Below are positions 17,236-26,511 of a stretch of 62,500 nucleotides of DNA, one piece after another (within the stretch, counting starts at the first letter, position 1; each line of letters starts with the position of its first letter). A model generated the notes under the pieces. The model did not search any database, was not told the DNA's origin, and worked only from the letters and a program-made list of their open reading frames with translations. This DNA comes from an uncultured Flavobacteriaceae bacterium (GTDB lineage Bacteria; Bacteroidota; Bacteroidia; Flavobacteriales; Flavobacteriaceae), in the NCBI GenBank assembly GCA_943789455.1, contig CALSUE010000001.1, positions 1 through 62,500 of the forward strand, in the 5' to 3' direction. The position numbers were made by a program, and so were the translations under genes.

Positions 17236-17664
17236 ATGATACAGAGAATACAGTCAATTTACCTTACAATAGTAGTTGTTCTTTCAGCGATGCTTCCTTT
17301 TGTGTTCAAACTATGGGAAAATTCTAATAAAGAAGTTTTTGCATTAGATTTATTTTCTGAGTTATCTCTCTTATCCAAATTAGTTCCTGTATTTTTCTTC
17401 TTATCAGCATTAATTGCATCAATTGCAATTTTTAAATTTAAAAAAAGACAGTTACAATTTGTGCTTGGACGTATTATTATTTTGATCAATCTCTTTTTAT
17501 TAGGAATATTGATTTATCTATCTCTAACTATACCTGGAGAAGTTTCTTCTGAGAAAGGTATTGGGATGTTTTTACCTATTGTTGTTATTTTATTTGCTTT
17601 TTTAGCTAATAAAGCAATCAAGAAGGATGAAGATCTCGTAAAATCTGTTGATAGACTTCGATAG
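17236..17664 (+). CDS. DUF4293 family membrane protein
   Basis: A 142-residue protein with four hydrophobic helices (about 5-25, 46-66, 78-98 and 110-126) and short charged loops; the opening MIQRIQSIYLTIVVVLSAMLPFV is the hallmark of DUF4293, a Bacteroidota-specific family of unknown function. It is commonly found divergent from rho, as here. It has its own promoter box and a hairpin terminator after it, so it is a single-gene unit. Confidence 0.85.
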   Translation: MIQRIQSIYLTIVVVLSAMLPFVFKLWENSNKEVFALDLFSELSLLSKLVPVFFFLSALIASIAIFKFKKRQLQFVLGRIIILINLFLLGILIYLSLTIPGEVSSEKGIGMFLPIVVILFAFLANKAIKKDEDLVKSVDRLR

Positions 17665-17694
17665 ACCTATAACTTTAGTTATATTAAATGCGAT

Positions 17695-17723
17695 AAACCA
17701 GAGTCTTGACTCTGGTTTTTTTT
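17695..17723 (+). terminator. Terminator after the DUF4293 gene
   Basis: An 11-nt inverted repeat (AAACCAGAGTC / GACTCTGGTTT) with a very tight loop, followed by a T-run on the plus strand. Confidence 0.88.
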
Positions 17724-17810
17724 TATCACGCTTTCACAATTTTTACATCGGTTAAAAAAATATTCTTCCACCCATTTATGTGGATTATATATTTTCATTA
17801 ATTTAGGGTA

Positions 17811-17841
17811 TTGTAAAACATTATAAACCCCTGTAAATTTG
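17811..17841 (+). promoter_or_regulatory. Promoter TTG-N20-TAAATTTG for the NarL-type regulator
   Basis: TTG at 17811-17813 and TAAATTTG at 17834-17841. The -7 box covers an in-frame TTG at 17839, leaving ATG 17848 as the first usable start on a very short leader. Confidence 0.6.
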
Positions 17842-17847
17842 AAAAAA

Positions 17848-18507
17848 ATGAAAAATATAATTAGAGTTCATATAGCTGATGACCATAAAATTCTCATTGA
17901 GGGAATTATTGCTGTTATTAATACCGATGAATCCATTGAAGTTGAGGGTTATTCCTTGACTGGAAAACAAGTCATTGAATGGATAGAATCCAATAGCGCA
18001 GATATTTTAATCTTAGACATTAATATGCCAGAATATGATGGCATTGAAGTTTTAAAATTTTTTAAACAAAAAAAAATTACTCAAAAAGTCATTATTCTAT
18101 CCAGTTATGATGACGTCAAATTAGTACAAGAGATGATAAACCTTGGAGCTAATGGGTTTCTTTCTAAAAGTAGTGCAGGTTTGCACATTATAGAGGCTAT
18201 TAACGCTGTTTATCATGGTGATCAGTACTTCAGCGATACCATAAAGAATAATTTAATAAAACTTTACACAGGTAAAAATGTAACATCAGGAAAAAGACCT
18301 GAAAGTACTATTTTAAATAGTTTAACACCAAGAGAATTAGAAGTGTTAAAATTAATTACTGATGAATATAGTTCTCCTGAAATTGCAGGAATTTTAAATA
18401 TAAGCCAGAGTACAGTAGATACTTATAGGAAAAGTTTACTCAAAAAAACAAATGTTAAGAATTCAATTGGCCTTGCTATGTATGCGGTCAAAAATAATAT
18501 CATATAA
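17848..18507 (+). CDS. NarL/FixJ-family response regulator
   Basis: A 219-residue regulator with a receiver domain (D11-D12, phospho-acceptor D57 in LILDINMPE, a Ser before the conserved Lys in LSKSSAG) and a C-terminal LuxR-type helix-turn-helix (LTPRELEVLKLITDEYSSPEIAGILNISQSTVDTYRK). An alternative TTG start 9 nt upstream overlaps the promoter box and is rejected. The likely partner is the TPR histidine kinase at 19328, separated from it by one lipoprotein gene; the HisKA_3 type of that kinase is the one normally paired with NarL-type regulators. Confidence 0.93.
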   Translation: MKNIIRVHIADDHKILIEGIIAVINTDESIEVEGYSLTGKQVIEWIESNSADILILDINMPEYDGIEVLKFFKQKKITQKVIILSSYDDVKLVQEMINLGANGFLSKSSAGLHIIEAINAVYHGDQYFSDTIKNNLIKLYTGKNVTSGKRPESTILNSLTPRELEVLKLITDEYSSPEIAGILNISQSTVDTYRKSLLKKTNVKNSIGLAMYAVKNNII

Positions 18508-18612
18508 ATAAGGTCTGTATTATCACTAATCTTCAACTCCTTATTTATACTCATACAAATCAAAATCATAAAAAATTAAAAATAAATTAATAAAACCCTA
18601 AAAATCAATATC

Positions 18613-19281
18613 ATGAAAAATTTACCCTTATCAATTTTTGCTATAATTACAACTCTTATTTTTTCATCATGTTCAAAAGAAGAAACTACTTTCTTAGAAG
18701 AACCAAGTTCAGAATTATTTGGTAAAGTTGTCTTAAGTAGAGATGCCTCTGGAGCTTATACTATGGATTTAGAGACCAATAATAACGTTGCTTCATCAAT
18801 TACTAGTAACCATAAAGCAAATAGTTTAGCCATAGATCTTTATAGTGACACTGGTGCTTCAGAACAAAATATATCAGAAACAATGTCTACTGGTTCAGAT
18901 GATCGTTTCTCAGTAAATCTTAACAATACCATTACTAGCCGAACTTCTAAATTAACAATTTTTGATAAAGAAATCCAATTTTCAAAAACAGAAGAGGAAG
19001 ACCACTTAACATCATACAGTGTTGTTGATAATGGAGATAACACCTACGATTTAAATTTTACAGTAGATGCATCTATTGAAGTAGATTTTACGCAAGATGA
19101 AGCTAGTGGAGAATATATGATTCATCTAGAGCCTGGTGCTGGAACACAAACAGACTATACTGTAACTTTTAACAGAGAAGAAGGAGAAAATTTACAAATA
19201 CTCTTTAGAAATTATTATCCTTCAGAAGATGGGAGGTCTACTACAGGTTCTAAGGATAAGCCAAGGATTTGGGTTGATTAA
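18613..19281 (+). CDS. Lipoprotein of unknown function inside a two-component cluster
   Basis: A 222-residue protein with a lipoprotein signal (LSIFAIITTLIFSSC, Cys20). The mature part is rich in Thr, Ser, Asp and Glu and looks all-beta. No catalytic motif is seen. An opening LFGKVVLSRDASGAYTMDLETNNN and a late YTVTFNREEGENLQILFRNYYPSEDG are the only distinctive parts. It lies between a NarL-type regulator (105 nt upstream) and its presumed kinase (46 nt downstream), so it may be a surface sensor, a regulated target or a signalling accessory. I do not recognise it. Confidence 0.7.
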   Translation: MKNLPLSIFAIITTLIFSSCSKEETTFLEEPSSELFGKVVLSRDASGAYTMDLETNNNVASSITSNHKANSLAIDLYSDTGASEQNISETMSTGSDDRFSVNLNNTITSRTSKLTIFDKEIQFSKTEEEDHLTSYSVVDNGDNTYDLNFTVDASIEVDFTQDEASGEYMIHLEPGAGTQTDYTVTFNREEGENLQILFRNYYPSEDGRSTTGSKDKPRIWVD

Positions 19282-19327
19282 CTCTACCCAAATGAATTAA
19301 GTAATACTAATTTACCAATAATATAAA

Positions 19328-21124
19328 ATGAATTTTTTTCTAAAAATTTATCTATTATCAACGTTAATTTTTTCTTTGATGGCTGCTGTAAGTGTCAAAG
19401 TTATTAAAAAAGAAGCCTCCATTTGGGATGTTTCTTTTTTATCTATTCAAGGAAAAGATTCCATTACAAATCAGAAGTTAAAAGAGGCTACAACTTTTTA
19501 CAACAATAAAAAGTATGTAGAAGGCTTAAGGCTGGCTTTTGCTTTGTATGAACAAACTAAGAATAACAACCATACAAAAACCCATTACCTCGTTACCAAT
19601 TTAATTGCTAAAATTTACAGACAGAATAAAGAACACAAGAAAGCGGTAGTTTTTTACAAAAAATCTCTCAGATTAATTTCATTAAACCCTTTATATAATA
19701 AAGAGTTTGATAGTTTTAATAATAGAGATTATGCAGAAAATTTATTGAGGCTAGGTGCTGAATATCAGTTGTTAAAAATGAATGACAGTGCTATTTTTTA
19801 TTATAATAAATTGGCTGAGATAAATTCTTTGGCTGGTGAAGTATTAGGATTGCAAGCCTCTTCGTATACGAACTTAGCAGGTATTTATCAAAAAGATACC
19901 ACAATGTTAAATCATTATGAGAAAGCTATTGAATTATCTGAAAGAGCTATTGAAGTTCATGAAAAAAGAAATAATTTCATTAGTCAAGCAGGTGCCATAA
20001 ATAATTTAGCCAGTGTGTATTTATTTCAAGGTGATTTTTTAAAGTCTAAAAAAACTTATTTAAAGGGGTTAAAGCTTATTAGAAGAGATACTTCTGTCAT
20101 AGCTATTAGATTGAAAGCAGACTTATATTATAATTTGGCTTGGGCAATGCGCAATTTAAAAGAATATGAAGCCTATGATTATCAAGAGATTTCCTATGAT
20201 ATGCAGACTGGTCTGAGAGATGATGAAATGACCCAAAATATAAAACGTATCACCAGTGAGTATAATGTAGATGTGGTTAGAAAAGAAGGAAAAATTCAAA
20301 AACAAAAAGCAGAAAATTTGACATTGCTTATTGGTATTAGTTTTTTTGCTATAATTTTATTGTTGGCTTTTTTTTTAAATCAGTACAAACTTCGTCAAAG
20401 GAATCTTAGCTTACAATTATCTAAACAAGAGTTAGCACAACAACAAAAAATTGAAAAAGTAAGAATCGAATCTCAAATTAGAATTTTAAATGCCACTTTA
20501 GACGGAAAAGAAACAGAACGTAAACAAATTGCAGAAACGCTTCACGATAGCGTCAGTGCTTTGTTATCCTCTGCAAATTTACATTTACAGGCTTTTAAAA
20601 AATTATATAAAGGTCCAATTCCAGTAGAGGTAGAAAAATCTCAAAATATCATTCACGAAGCTTCCCATAAAATTAGAAACCTCTCACACACATTGGTTTC
20701 GTCAGTTTTATTAAAATTTGGTTTGGCTTATGCAATTAAAGATATGGCCGAAAAATATTCAAATTCACAATTAGACATTGAATATAAAACTAAAAATATA
20801 AAAAGATACGATCAAGATTTTGAGATTAAATTACATAATATTATTCAGGAGCTTGTTAATAATACAATTAAACACAGTGAGGCATCAATTACGAGTATAT
20901 ACCTTGAGGATAACGATGATAAAATAAAAATTTATATCAAGGATAATGGAAAAGGATTTGATAAACAATCAGCGATGAAAAAAAATGGGTTAGGAATTAA
21001 TCAAATAGATGCTAGAATTCATATGATGAAGGGACAATTTAAAATAGAATCAGAAAATAATTCTGGAACATCCATTACTATAGAACTGCCTGTTGTTAAG
21101 AAAGAATCACTCAGCTTTTCTTAG
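19328..21124 (+). CDS. TPR-containing sensor histidine kinase (HisKA_3 type)
   Basis: A 598-residue kinase with a signal/anchor helix (~5-25) and a sensor region of TPR repeats (~55-290). One transmembrane helix (~331-350), a coiled coil (~355-395), a HisKA_3 dimerisation domain (ERKQIAETLHDSVSALLSS, H406) and a HATPase_c domain (QELVNNTIKHSEA, DNGKGFD, GLGINQIDARI) follow. The periplasmic TPR sensor is typical of Bacteroidota. It ends with a 14-nt tail-to-tail overlap with the phosphoesterase gene. Likely partner: the NarL-type regulator at 17848. Confidence 0.93.
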   Translation: MNFFLKIYLLSTLIFSLMAAVSVKVIKKEASIWDVSFLSIQGKDSITNQKLKEATTFYNNKKYVEGLRLAFALYEQTKNNNHTKTHYLVTNLIAKIYRQNKEHKKAVVFYKKSLRLISLNPLYNKEFDSFNNRDYAENLLRLGAEYQLLKMNDSAIFYYNKLAEINSLAGEVLGLQASSYTNLAGIYQKDTTMLNHYEKAIELSERAIEVHEKRNNFISQAGAINNLASVYLFQGDFLKSKKTYLKGLKLIRRDTSVIAIRLKADLYYNLAWAMRNLKEYEAYDYQEISYDMQTGLRDDEMTQNIKRITSEYNVDVVRKEGKIQKQKAENLTLLIGISFFAIILLLAFFLNQYKLRQRNLSLQLSKQELAQQQKIEKVRIESQIRILNATLDGKETERKQIAETLHDSVSALLSSANLHLQAFKKLYKGPIPVEVEKSQNIIHEASHKIRNLSHTLVSSVLLKFGLAYAIKDMAEKYSNSQLDIEYKTKNIKRYDQDFEIKLHNIIQELVNNTIKHSEASITSIYLEDNDDKIKIYIKDNGKGFDKQSAMKKNGLGINQIDARIHMMKGQFKIESENNSGTSITIELPVVKKESLSFS

Positions 21125-21608
21125 CCAATTCTATTATTTCTAAGTTTTTAATTTCACCTTCATTAAGTTCAAAACGAAGCATTGTTCTAATGGTATGAAA
21201 CCCGTATTTACCAGCTGCTCCAGGATTTAAATGTAAAAGATTCAGTTTTTTATCATACTGAACTTTTAAAATATGGGAATGCCCACTAATAAAAATATTA
21301 GGTTTTATTTTTTTAAGTTCCTCTCGAACTCTTTGATGGTATTTGTTTGGATATCCTCCGATGTGAGTCATCCAAACGGTAGTTTCTTCAACTCTAAACT
21401 TATTGTCTAAAGGAAATTGAGTACGCGCATCTTTTCCGTCGATGTTTCCATATACTGCTCTCAATGGTTTTAGCTTGTTAATGGTGTCTGTGACTTCTAA
21501 ATTTCCGATATCACCTGCATGCCAAACTTCATCAGCTTGTTTAACAAACTTTAAAATTTGATCATCAATAAAACTATGGGTGTCTGAGAGTAGTAAGATT
21601 TTCTTCAC
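21111..21608 (-). CDS. YfcE/MJ0936-type metallophosphoesterase
   Basis: About 165 residues from GTG 21608 (VKKILLLSDTHSFID), the position matching the family's usual start. A reading from 21623 would add five residues and is less likely. Metal-binding motifs are present in order: DTHS, HAGDIG, YGNID, HIGG and SGHSH, as in calcineurin-like phosphodiesterases. Substrate unknown; relatives hydrolyse phosphodiesters in vitro. The 3' end overlaps the convergent kinase gene by 14 nt, and the 5' end faces truA across a 65-nt gap. Confidence 0.87.
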   Translation of the reverse strand: MKKILLLSDTHSFIDDQILKFVKQADEVWHAGDIGNLEVTDTINKLKPLRAVYGNIDGKDARTQFPLDNKFRVEETTVWMTHIGGYPNKYHQRVREELKKIKPNIFISGHSHILKVQYDKKLNLLHLNPGAAGKYGFHTIRTMLRFELNEGEIKNLEIIELAKKS

Positions 21609-21673
21609 CAAACGAAAGTACAAATAACAAAATAAATTTCGTAATTTTAAATCTTCTTATAACACCATTTTTT

Positions 21674-22399
21674 TTGAGATATTTCATAGAACTGTCATAT
21701 AAAGGAACAAATTATCATGGCTGGCAAATTCAACCAGATGTAAACTCTGTGCAAGAAGAAATAACTAAGGCACTGGAAACTATTCTTCAAGAAACTATTC
21801 AGATTGTTGGTGCTGGAAGAACTGATGCAGGTGTGCATGCAAGCCAAATGTTTGCTCATGTAGATACTTTGAAAGCGTTAACTGATGAACACATTCATAA
21901 GTTAAATACAGTTTTGCCAAATGACATAGTTATTAATTCTATTGAAGAAGTTTTAGAAAATAAGCATGCTCGTTTTGATGCCATTAGTAGAAGTTATGAG
22001 TACAGAATTTTAATAGGTAGAGACCCTTTTTTATTAGAGACTACTTGGCAAATTCATCAAAAACAAATTCAGTTAGAGAAAATGAATGAAGCTGCTGAAA
22101 TTTTATTTCAATATCAAGATTTTGAAAGTTTTTCTAAAGTAAAAACAGATGTAAAAACCTTCAATTGTACCATTATGAAGGCAGTTTGGAAGTTAGAAGG
22201 AAATCAATTAGTTTTTCATATTAAAGCGAATAGATTTCTCAGAAATATGGTACGTGCTATAGTTGGAACTTTACTAGATGTTGGTTTAGAAAAAAAATCA
22301 GTAGATGACTTTAGAAATATTATTGAAAGTAAAAAGAGAAGCGAAGCTGGCTTGTCTGTTCCCGCTAAAGGATTATTTTTAACAGAAGTTAATTATTAA
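21674..22399 (+). CDS. truA: tRNA pseudouridine synthase A
   Basis: A 241-residue enzyme that makes pseudouridine 38-40 in the anticodon arm of tRNAs. The catalytic Asp is in GAGRTDAGVHA (~residues 47-57); RSYEYRI and the C-terminal RFLRNMVRAIVGTLLDVG are also typical. The start is TTG 21674: it gives the standard family N-terminus (RYFIELSYKGTNYHGWQ) and no ATG lies near in frame. Confidence 0.95.
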   Translation: MRYFIELSYKGTNYHGWQIQPDVNSVQEEITKALETILQETIQIVGAGRTDAGVHASQMFAHVDTLKALTDEHIHKLNTVLPNDIVINSIEEVLENKHARFDAISRSYEYRILIGRDPFLLETTWQIHQKQIQLEKMNEAAEILFQYQDFESFSKVKTDVKTFNCTIMKAVWKLEGNQLVFHIKANRFLRNMVRAIVGTLLDVGLEKKSVDDFRNIIESKKRSEAGLSVPAKGLFLTEVNY

Positions 22400-22463
22400 T
22401 GTATTTAACTTAAAATATTAGCGTTAAGCCCTTATAATCACAAAATAAAAAATATAGATATAG

Positions 22464-24230
22464 ATGTCTGAAAAAGTATCAGGAAATGCATTTGATATAA
22501 AAATCTTTTTAAGATTAATGAGTTATGCTAAAGCCTATAAGTTCAGGTTCTTTATCGCTGCTATATCCACGATCACGCTAGCTCTTGTATCAGCCGTAAA
22601 TCCTTACATAGTTGGTATTACAGTTAATGATTTTGTGAATAATCAGGATATTAAACAATTAACATTTTATATTCAAATCTTGTCTGCGATAGTGTTTGCA
22701 GAGGTAATTTTGCAATTTTTATTTATCTATTATGCCAATTGGGTAGGTCAACACATCATTAGAGACATTAGAGCAAAAGTATTTAGAAATATCCAAAGCT
22801 TTAAAATGTCTTATTTTGACACTACTTCAGTGGGTCGATTAGTTACTAGAGTAGTTTCAGATATTGAAACCATTGCTAACTTTTTCACACAAGGAGTTTT
22901 TATGATTGTTAGTGATATTTTAAAAATGCTTGTGGTTATTGTAGTCATGTTTGTGATGAATTGGCGTTTAGCATTAGTTGCATTATCAGTGTTGCCAATT
23001 TTAGTCTACGCCACAATAATTTTTCAAGTAGCGATTAAAGCAACATTTCAAGATGTTAGAAATGAGGTTGCCAACTTAAATGGATTTGTTCAAGAAAGAG
23101 TCACAGGAATGAAAATTCTTCAATTATTTACTAGAGAGCAAATAGAATACAATAATTTTAAAGAAATAAACAACAAGCATAAAAAAGCACATGTAAAAAC
23201 AGTTTGGTATTATTCTATCTTCTTTCCAATTGCGGAAATTGTTTCATCCATTGCTATTGGTTTAATTGTTTGGTATGGTGGATATCAAATCTTGGAGAGC
23301 TTTACAACATTAGGAGCTGTTATAGCTTTTATAAAAATGTCACAAATGTTATTTAGACCTCTTCGTCAAATTGCCGATAAGTTCAACCAACTACAAATGG
23401 GTATTGTATCTGGAGAACGCGTATTCAAGGTTATAGACACAAAAAGTTTTATTAGTAAAGAGGGAAGTATAGAGGCATCCAATATTAAAGGAGATTTAAA
23501 CTTTAATAAGGTGCGATTTAGTTATATAGAAGGTGAAGAAGTTTTGAAAGGAATTTCCTTCAAAGTTTACCAAGGACAAACTGTGGCTATTGTTGGCGCA
23601 ACGGGTGCTGGAAAATCTACTATTATAAATTTAATTAATCGTTTTTATGAAATAGATAGTGGTACAATATCTGTAGATACTATTCCAGTGGAAGACTATG
23701 AATTAGCTTCTCTAAGAAATCAAATAGCTATTGTTTTACAAGACGTGTTTTTATTTTCAGACTCTATCTTCAACAACATTACCCTAAAGAACCCCAAGAT
23801 TACTTTAGAAGAGGTGATTGAGGCCTCAAAAAAGATTGGAATTCATAATTTCATCATGACACTTCCAGGTAATTACCACTATAATGTTAAAGAAAGAGGT
23901 GCTATGCTTTCCTCTGGGCAAAGGCAATTAATAGCTTTTCTAAGAGCTTATGTTAGCCGTCCTAGAATACTAATTTTAGATGAAGCCACCTCCTCGGTAG
24001 ATTCTCATGCAGAGCAAATGATTCAATATGCTACAGACACCATTACTAAAGATAGAACTTCTATAATAATTGCTCATAGATTGGCTACTATTAAAAAAGC
24101 AGATAAAATTATTGTGTTAGATAAAGGTATTCTTGTAGAGGAAGGAACACACAAAGAATTGCTAAACAAAAAAGAGGGGTATTATAAAAATCTTTACGAT
24201 AAGCAATTTAGTTTGGAACTTATTTCTTAA
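22464..24230 (+). CDS. ABC exporter half-transporter, MsbA/multidrug type
   Basis: A 588-residue protein with an N-terminal six-helix membrane domain (~25-310) and a C-terminal ATPase. Walker A is GATGAGKST, the Q loop is VLQDVFLF, the signature is LSSGQRQL, Walker B is ILILDEATSSVD and the H loop is IIAHRL. Homodimers of this type export lipids, LPS precursors or drugs; the substrate cannot be told. Walker A, signature and catalytic Glu are intact, so it should be active. It faces cdaA tail to tail with a 7-nt gap and no clear terminator. Confidence 0.92.
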   Translation: MSEKVSGNAFDIKIFLRLMSYAKAYKFRFFIAAISTITLALVSAVNPYIVGITVNDFVNNQDIKQLTFYIQILSAIVFAEVILQFLFIYYANWVGQHIIRDIRAKVFRNIQSFKMSYFDTTSVGRLVTRVVSDIETIANFFTQGVFMIVSDILKMLVVIVVMFVMNWRLALVALSVLPILVYATIIFQVAIKATFQDVRNEVANLNGFVQERVTGMKILQLFTREQIEYNNFKEINNKHKKAHVKTVWYYSIFFPIAEIVSSIAIGLIVWYGGYQILESFTTLGAVIAFIKMSQMLFRPLRQIADKFNQLQMGIVSGERVFKVIDTKSFISKEGSIEASNIKGDLNFNKVRFSYIEGEEVLKGISFKVYQGQTVAIVGATGAGKSTIINLINRFYEIDSGTISVDTIPVEDYELASLRNQIAIVLQDVFLFSDSIFNNITLKNPKITLEEVIEASKKIGIHNFIMTLPGNYHYNVKERGAMLSSGQRQLIAFLRAYVSRPRILILDEATSSVDSHAEQMIQYATDTITKDRTSIIIAHRLATIKKADKIIVLDKGILVEEGTHKELLNKKEGYYKNLYDKQFSLELIS

Positions 24231-24237
24231 TCGTTTA

Positions 24238-25014
24238 TTACTGAATATCGTTTCTCAATTTAACAAGCAATTCATCATAATTCTCATACAATACAAAACT
24301 TCCATCTTTGATGTAAGAAATCTCTCCTGTTTCTTCAGAAACTAATAGACAAACTGCATCAGTTTTTTCTGAAATACCAAAAGCAGCTTTATGCCTTAGG
24401 CCAAAACGAGAAGGGATATTAATACTGTCTGAGACTGGTAATACTATTCTTGTAGCCACAACAAAATTATCTCGTATGATAGTAGCACCATCATGTAATG
24501 GGCTGTTTTTGTAAAAAATACTTTCTAATAAGACTTGATTCATTTCAGCATTCATTGGATCACCTGTTGTTATTAAAAAGTCTAAACTATTAGTTCGCTC
24601 CAAAACAATAAGTGCTCCAGTGTTAGTTTTAGACATTTTTTTACAAGCATTCAAAAGAGTTTCTACATTTGTTTCAAGTGCAATTTCAGATTTTAAAAAC
24701 TTAAGTTGTTTTAGGAAATTTGTTCTAGATGCCATATTAGTAGTTCCTATCATTAATAAAAACTTTCTAATTTCTTGTTGAAAAACAATAATTAAGGCAA
24801 TTACACCCCCGCTTAAAAGGTAGCCTAATATGTTACTTAACATTTCCATTTTTAAGATTTGAGTTATTTTCCATATAAGAAAAATAAATGCAATTCCTAA
24901 AAATATATTGATAGCAACAGTTCCCTTTAATAATTTATATGTGTAGTAAATTAGTATCGCTACTAGGAGAATATCTAGAGCATCTAAAAAAGAAAAGTCA
25001 AGAAAATCTAACAT
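24238..25014 (-). CDS. cdaA: Diadenylate cyclase CdaA
   Basis: A 258-residue c-di-AMP synthase with three N-terminal helices (~10-85) and a DisA_N cyclase domain. The two signature motifs are present: DGATII (residues 175-180) and the nucleotide motif as RHKAAFGISE (207-216), with Lys where many enzymes have Arg. c-di-AMP controls osmolyte and envelope homeostasis. Third gene of a minus-strand unit with folP and the LOG gene. No CdaR-type regulator gene is adjacent, usual for Bacteroidota. Confidence 0.93.
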   Translation of the reverse strand: MLDFLDFSFLDALDILLVAILIYYTYKLLKGTVAINIFLGIAFIFLIWKITQILKMEMLSNILGYLLSGGVIALIIVFQQEIRKFLLMIGTTNMASRTNFLKQLKFLKSEIALETNVETLLNACKKMSKTNTGALIVLERTNSLDFLITTGDPMNAEMNQVLLESIFYKNSPLHDGATIIRDNFVVATRIVLPVSDSINIPSRFGLRHKAAFGISEKTDAVCLLVSEETGEISYIKDGSFVLYENYDELLVKLRNDIQ

Positions 25015-25045
25015 ATAGCTTTTGTGTTTTTGTAAATGTACAAAA

Positions 25046-25867
25046 TTAGTTAAGTAGATTCACAATGTTTATTGCTTCAACAGCTTCCTTAACATCATGA
25101 ACTCGCAAGATATTTGCTCCATTAAGTAAAGCTATTGTGTTAGCACTTGTAGTTGCATTTAGTACTTCCTTTGGTGATAGACCAAGAGGTTTATAAAGCA
25201 TTGATTTTCTCGAGACACCTGCTAAAATAGGAACATCCAAATTTTTAAAGAGTTTTAAGTTTTTTAATAGTTCATAGTTGTGTTCTATGGTTTTTCCAAA
25301 TCCGAAGCCAACATCAATCACCATATCTTTAATTTGAAGTTGATGTAATTTGAAAATTTGATTGGCAAAAAAAGAAATTAATTCTGTAGTAATGTTCTCA
25401 TAAGTGGGGTTTTTTTGCATGTTTTGAGGGGTTCCCTTCATATGCATTAAGATGTATGGAACCTGTAACATAGCAACAGTCTCAAACATTCTTTCATCTA
25501 ATGTACCTCCTGAAATATCATTTATTAAAGCAGCCCCATTAGCTATAGTCTCTTTGGCTACATTGCTCCTAAAGGTGTCAACAGAAATTATAGTTTTTGG
25601 AAATTCTTTAAGGATTGCTGTAATCGCAGGAATTATTCTTTTCAATTCCTCATCTTCAGAAATATGAGTAGCACCTGGTTTTGAGGAATAAGCACCAACA
25701 TCAATAAATGTTGCCCCTTCAGTGAGCATTTTTTCAGTTTGGTAAAGAATTTCTTTCTCATTTGTGAAGCGTCCTCCATCATAAAAAGAATCAGGAGTTA
25801 TATTTAAAACTCCCATCACTTTGGGTGAAGAAAAATCTATTAATTCTCCTTTACAATTAATGGTCAT
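25046..25867 (-). CDS. folP: Dihydropteroate synthase
   Basis: A 273-residue TIM-barrel enzyme joining p-aminobenzoate to hydroxymethyl-dihydropterin diphosphate in folate synthesis, the sulfonamide target. Motifs: VMGVLNITPDSFYDGG (residues ~18-33), GATFIDVGAYSSKPGA, LINDISGGTLDE, and VGFGFGKTIEHNYELL followed by LAGVSRKSML. The start overlaps the LOG gene by 11 nt, and cdaA follows after 31 nt, an arrangement common in Bacteroidota. Confidence 0.95.
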   Translation of the reverse strand: MTINCKGELIDFSSPKVMGVLNITPDSFYDGGRFTNEKEILYQTEKMLTEGATFIDVGAYSSKPGATHISEDEELKRIIPAITAILKEFPKTIISVDTFRSNVAKETIANGAALINDISGGTLDERMFETVAMLQVPYILMHMKGTPQNMQKNPTYENITTELISFFANQIFKLHQLQIKDMVIDVGFGFGKTIEHNYELLKNLKLFKNLDVPILAGVSRKSMLYKPLGLSPKEVLNATTSANTIALLNGANILRVHDVKEAVEAINIVNLLN

Positions 25868-26447
25868 GTTTAATTACTTTATTAATTACAGCTGATTTTT
25901 TTGGTGCAGTATAAGAATCCATTTTTAACATCAATTCACTAACGTTAGTTCCAACTAACAGCATTTCTTTATTTTCCTTTTTTAAATATCCTTCTGTAAC
26001 CATATGATCTAACTGTTTAACTGTATGGTCAAAAAATCCATTTATATTTAAAATTCCATTTGGTTTTTGTTCTATGTGTAATTGACCTAAAGTTAATCCT
26101 TCAAAAAGTTCATCCAATGTACCAAAACCACCAGGTAAAGATATGTAGCCGTCTGCAAGTTTACTCATCATTACCTTTCTCTCACTCATTGTTTTTGTAA
26201 CAATTAATTCAGATACATTTTTATTTACAACCTCTTCTTTTTTTAAAAGACTAGGAATAATTCCAATTACATTCCCTCCTTTTTTTAAAATTGTTTCCGA
26301 TAATACACCCATCATCCCAATTTTCCCCCCACCATATATTAAGGTAATGTCATTGTTAACAAAGTAATTGCCAAGTTCAACAGCAGCATTTTTATAAATA
26401 GGATTAAATCCTAGGCTAGAGCCACAAAAAACAACAATTTTTTTCAT
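25857..26447 (-). CDS. LOG-family (TIGR00730) Rossmann-fold phosphoribohydrolase
   Basis: A 196-residue protein with the two family motifs GGGKIGMMG (~residues 40-48) and PGGFGTLDELFEG (~100-112). LOG enzymes release the base from cytokinin-type nucleotides or act on AMP-like nucleotides. Named lysine decarboxylase in old annotations, without basis. First gene of the LOG-folP-cdaA unit and divergent from the DUF1599 gene. Confidence 0.88.
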   Translation of the reverse strand: MKKIVVFCGSSLGFNPIYKNAAVELGNYFVNNDITLIYGGGKIGMMGVLSETILKKGGNVIGIIPSLLKKEEVVNKNVSELIVTKTMSERKVMMSKLADGYISLPGGFGTLDELFEGLTLGQLHIEQKPNGILNINGFFDHTVKQLDHMVTEGYLKKENKEMLLVGTNVSELMLKMDSYTAPKKSAVINKVIKHDH

Positions 26448-26511
26448 AAAACTTAGATAGATTTTTTAGTTCATAAAATTTGAACGAAATTTACGGAAAT
26501 TAATATTGTTT

